Source: Hyphomicrobiales bacterium
Lineage (GTDB): Bacteria > Pseudomonadota > Alphaproteobacteria > Rhizobiales > Xanthobacteraceae
Reading direction: 5' to 3'
DNA length: 64,000 nt
Assembly (NCBI GenBank): GCA_017305665.1
Contig: JAFKKH010000032.1
Location: 1 to 64,000, forward strand
The position numbers and the translations under genes are program-made. This document shows positions 61,248-64,000 of the stretch, piece after piece (within the stretch, counting starts at the first letter, position 1; each line of letters starts with the position of its first letter). The notes beneath the pieces are model-generated. The model was given only the letters and a program-made list of their open reading frames with translations, was not told the DNA's origin and searched no databases.

Positions 61248-62924
61248 GTGAGAATACCAGGCAACGGCTACGATCTTTTGAACACTCCCCTGTTCAACAA
61301 GGGCACGGCGTTCACGGATGAAGAGCGGGAGCAGTTCGGTCTGCACGGGCTTCTTCCACCTTCCGTGGCGACGCTGGATGAACAGGTCGAACGGCGTTTG
61401 CAGGCGTTCAGACAGCTTTCATCCGATTACGAAAAGCACACATTCCTGCGTGGCTTGCAGGACAGCAATGAAGTGCTCTTCTACGCCCTTCTGGTCCGGC
61501 ATATCGAAGAGATGCTCCCGATCGTCTACACGCCGACTGTCGGCCGCGGATGCCAGGCCTTCAGTCAGAATTTCTGGAAGCCGAGGGGTATCTTTCTCAG
61601 TCTTCCTTACAAGGACCACATAACTCGTATTCTGGCCCATCCGCATTTCGACGATGTGGAGGTTATCGTGGTCACCGACGGCGAACGCATCCTGGGGCTC
61701 GGCGATCAAGGTGCCGGCGGCATGGGCATCTCGATCGGAAAGCTGTCGCTCTACACGGGTTGCGGAGGAATTCACCCCACGACCACATTGCCGATCTTCC
61801 TGGACGTCGGCACGGACAATCCGGAGCGATTGTCGGATCCTCTCTACATCGGTTGGCGCCACGAACGAGTCCGCGGACAGCAATACGACGATTTCATTGA
61901 GACGTTCATCGCCGCCGTCACCGAACGCTGGGAGCATGTCCTGCTGCAGTGGGAGGATTTTGCCCGGTCAAACGCCACCCGCCTCCTGGAACGATACCGA
62001 GATCGACTATGCACGTTCAATGACGACGTTCAGGGAACCGCGGTCGTAGCCGCAGGCACGCTGCTTGCGACGACGAACGTCACGGGCGTTCCGATCAAGG
62101 ATCAACGTATCGCCGTCGTCGGCGCGGGAGGCGCCGGCAGCGGCATCAGCCTTCTCCTCCTTCAGGCAATGGTCGCCGAAGGTCTTTCCGAAGCCGAAGC
62201 CCGCTCGCGCTTCTTCCTGATCGACCGCGATGGTCTGCTGGTGGAAGGCATGCCGGATCTGATGCCGTTTCAACAACCCTTCGTACAGAAACGAAGTGCC
62301 GTCAGCGCGTGGACGCGCGAACGCGAGGATTTCATCGGTCTGGGTGACGTGGTTCGCAACGCGCGGCCGACGGTGCTTATCGGCGTGTCCGGCCAGCCGG
62401 GCGCATTTCCGGAAAATGTCATTCGCGACATGGCGGCCTACGTTGATCGACCGGTGATTTTCCCGCTGTCGAATCCCAATTCCCGCGCAGAGGCAACCCC
62501 GGTCGATCTGATGGCGTGGACGGACGGGCGGGCGGTCATTGGTGTCGGAAGCCCCTTCCCGTCTGTTCTCAGGGACGGCTCGTATGTTCGGGTCGATCAG
62601 ACCAACAATTCATACGTCTTTCCCGGCATCGGGCTGGGCGCCGTCGCCGTGAAGGCACGCCGCATATCGGACGGGATGCTCATGGCTGCCGCACGCGCGT
62701 TGGCGGACATTTCACCGTCGAGACTCAATCCACGGGACAGCCTTCTGCCGCCGGTCACCGAGTTGCGCAACGTATCCTTCCGGGTCGCGCAGGGCGTTGC
62801 CGCTCAGGCTTGCGCGGAAGGACTGGCCGCTCCGCTCGATGCCAGCGAGATAGACCGGCGGATCAAAGTGAAGATGTGGTCGCCTGAATATGCCAACCTG
62901 TCGGGCAGTCAGACGCAATCGTAA
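61248..62924 (+). CDS. maeA: NAD-dependent malic enzyme
   Basis: A 558-residue oxidative decarboxylase, malate to pyruvate and CO2. YTPTVGRGCQAF near residue 85, the catalytic region VTDGERILGLGDQGAGGMGI and KLSLYTGCGGIHP, the metal site FNDDVQGTAVVAAG and the nucleotide loop VVGAGGAGSGIS are all intact. Length is that of the long SfcA/MaeA class without phosphotransacetylase domain. The start is GTG 61248; GGGGCAGC is a modest ribosome site. It follows the E3 gene by 60 bases, completing a C4-acid to acetyl-CoA route. Confidence 0.93.
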   Translation: MRIPGNGYDLLNTPLFNKGTAFTDEEREQFGLHGLLPPSVATLDEQVERRLQAFRQLSSDYEKHTFLRGLQDSNEVLFYALLVRHIEEMLPIVYTPTVGRGCQAFSQNFWKPRGIFLSLPYKDHITRILAHPHFDDVEVIVVTDGERILGLGDQGAGGMGISIGKLSLYTGCGGIHPTTTLPIFLDVGTDNPERLSDPLYIGWRHERVRGQQYDDFIETFIAAVTERWEHVLLQWEDFARSNATRLLERYRDRLCTFNDDVQGTAVVAAGTLLATTNVTGVPIKDQRIAVVGAGGAGSGISLLLLQAMVAEGLSEAEARSRFFLIDRDGLLVEGMPDLMPFQQPFVQKRSAVSAWTREREDFIGLGDVVRNARPTVLIGVSGQPGAFPENVIRDMAAYVDRPVIFPLSNPNSRAEATPVDLMAWTDGRAVIGVGSPFPSVLRDGSYVRVDQTNNSYVFPGIGLGAVAVKARRISDGMLMAAARALADISPSRLNPRDSLLPPVTELRNVSFRVAQGVAAQACAEGLAAPLDASEIDRRIKVKMWSPEYANLSGSQTQS

Positions 62925-62975
62925 ATGACCTGCTCCCCGATTTGCCCTCGTTTATAAGTAGACTCTGTTCAGTAC

Positions 62976-63077
62976 TTGAAGTGCTCCCCGAAACTAGGCC
63001 AGCGTGTGCTGGAATTTTCCGGGGTTTTGAAGTGCTCCCCGAAACTAGGCCAGCGTGTGCTGGAATTTTCCGGGGTT
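62976..63077. repeat. Perfect 51-bp tandem duplication at the IS3 element end
   Basis: Unit 1 is 62976-63026 and unit 2 is 63027-63077; both start ttgaagtgctccccgaaact and end ttttccggggtt and appear identical. The transposase frame ends at 63083, so unit 2 is probably the element's terminal sequence and unit 1 an added copy. Similar text, tgacctgctccccg, occurs at 62927-62940 and may be a third, diverged end. Confidence 0.75.
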
Positions 63078-63082
63078 AAGGC

Positions 63083-64000
63083 TCATGTCGGCGGGGGCGC
63101 CGATGAGCCATTCAACAGCGATATCGGCGCCTTGTTGCCGATCGCGCTGTGTGGCCGAACCTCGTTGTAGTCTCTACGCCAATCCTCCAGCTTCATCCGC
63201 GCGTCGTCAAGGCTCATGAACCAATGCGTGTTCAAACATTCGGCGCGGAGCTTGCCGTTGAACGATTCGATGAAGCTGTTGTCGGTCGGCTTGCCTGGTC
63301 GCGAGAAGTCGAGAATGACGCCGCGTTGATACGCCCACAGATCGAGATCACGCGAGATGAACTCCGAGCCCTGATCAACGCGGATACTTTTGGGGTAACC
63401 AACGATCTTGCAAATCCGCTCCAAGGTTTGCACCACGTCTTCCCCTCGATAACTGAACCGTGCATCGACTGCGGGAGAGAAGCGGGAGTAAGTGTCGACG
63501 ACGGTGAGCACGCGGATCTTGCGACCGGTGGCGAGCTGATCGTGGACAAAATCCATCGCCCATGTCTCGTTGACCTGCCGCGCATCGGTTCGACCTTCGC
63601 GCAGCTTGGCCTTCACACGTCGCTTTGGCGTTTTGTGACGCAATTGCAGGCCTAACTCGCGGTAGAGACGATAGACGCGTTTGATATTAGCCGCCCAACC
63701 GTCACGCTCCAGCAAGACGTGAACGCGCCGATAGCCGTAGCGCACGCGCGTCTCGCAGATGTCCTTGATCCGATGTTTAAGGGCGGCCTGATCGCCTCGC
63801 TTCGACCTGTAGACATAAAGCGAGCGGTCAATGCGGAGGGTTGAACAGGCACGCCTGATCGATACCTTCCATTCGCCTCGCAGCTTGTCGACAAGTTCGC
63901 GTTTGCGAGCAGGCCTTAGAGCTAATGGGATGGTCCGCCCCGTCTCCCCGCGGCATTCTGTCGAGGGGCAAGCAGAACAAAGGAGACCAGCATGACTCAA
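63083..64000 (-). mobile_element. IS3-family transposase OrfB (partial at window edge)
   Basis: About 305 codons of an IS3-type integrase-fold transposase, running off the window. The HTH_21-like part has KVSIRRACSTLRIDRSLYVY and the DDE core ETWAMDFVHDQL (first D), SIRVDQGSEFISRDLD (second D) and TDNSFIESFNGKLRAE (E), then HSAIGNKAPISLL. The IS407/IS2-like subgroup fits. In IS3 elements OrfB is made by a -1 frameshift from OrfA, so the codons near 64000 may not be the true start; OrfA would lie beyond the edge. Confidence 0.92.

Noticed and set aside
1-64000. tRNA, rRNA or CRISPR array
   Set aside because: No tRNA cloverleaf with CCA end, no rRNA-like stretch and no regularly spaced repeat-spacer series was seen by eye.

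Overview
The window looks like chromosomal DNA of an alphaproteobacterium of the Bradyrhizobium/Rhodopseudomonas (Nitrobacteraceae) type. It is GC-rich, has many ABC, MFS and sugar-acid/organic-acid catabolic operons each with a LysR, GntR or MarR regulator, and the D-tartrate dehydratase closely matches what I remember of the Bradyrhizobium enzyme. This assignment is by recognition, not by search. No rRNA, tRNA or CRISPR array was seen.

Layout. 1-8.2 kb: a minus-strand amide/urea-type operon (cytosolic AmiC-like sensor, amidase, Tat-exported binding protein, two permeases, two ATPases) with a divergent MarR gene. 8.8-16.5 kb: a sugar-acid catabolic locus (SDR, RraA-like aldolase, LysR, IlvD/Edd dehydratase, CRYL1-like dehydrogenase, MFS carrier, lactonase-like amidohydrolase); two divergent promoters share a motif. 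16.7-27.2 kb: an accessory, defence-like island. It holds a three-gene cassette (zinc-ribbon protein, 60-aa protein, DnaQ-like exonuclease), a two-gene cassette (nucleotidyltransferase-like DUF6932 protein plus an unknown protein), a bacterial ubiquitin-like conjugation operon (multiubiquitin-E2 fusion, JAB-E1 fusion, DUF6527) with divergent XRE and ImmA/IrrE genes, and an HNH protein beside a frameshifted HNH remnant. 27.2-28.5 kb: decayed DNA with a pyruvate-carboxylase remnant.

28.5-43.6 kb: a catabolic cluster with a split biotin-dependent carboxylase (biotin carboxylase, carrier, PxpA/B/C), an APH-type kinase, a class-III aminotransferase fold enzyme, a semialdehyde dehydrogenase, a TtuC-like dehydrogenase, a ribose-type ABC importer and a GntR regulator. 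TGTGATCACA palindromes lie at three of its promoters and a near match at a fourth place, suggesting one regulon. 43.6-46.1 kb: an IS110-family element among remnants of other genes and insertion sequences. 46.2-52.9 kb: a GntR-controlled operon with hydantoinase, SDR, epimerase, Asp/Glu/hydantoin-racemase-like enzyme and MFS carrier.

53.2-62.9 kb: LysR, DctA-type carrier, D-tartrate dehydratase, then pyruvate dehydrogenase E1 (an internally deleted pseudogene), E2, E3 and NAD-malic enzyme. Together these would bring tartrate in, turn it to oxaloacetate and feed C4 acids to pyruvate and acetyl-CoA, but the local E1 is dead. 62.9-64 kb: an IS3-family element cut by the window edge, with a perfect 51-bp tandem duplication at its end.

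The most interesting region is 16.7-25.4 kb: a ubiquitin-like conjugation operon whose E1 lacks the usual catalytic cysteine, controlled by a nested symmetric operator and a CapH/CapP-like regulator pair, beside two compact uncharacterised cassettes.
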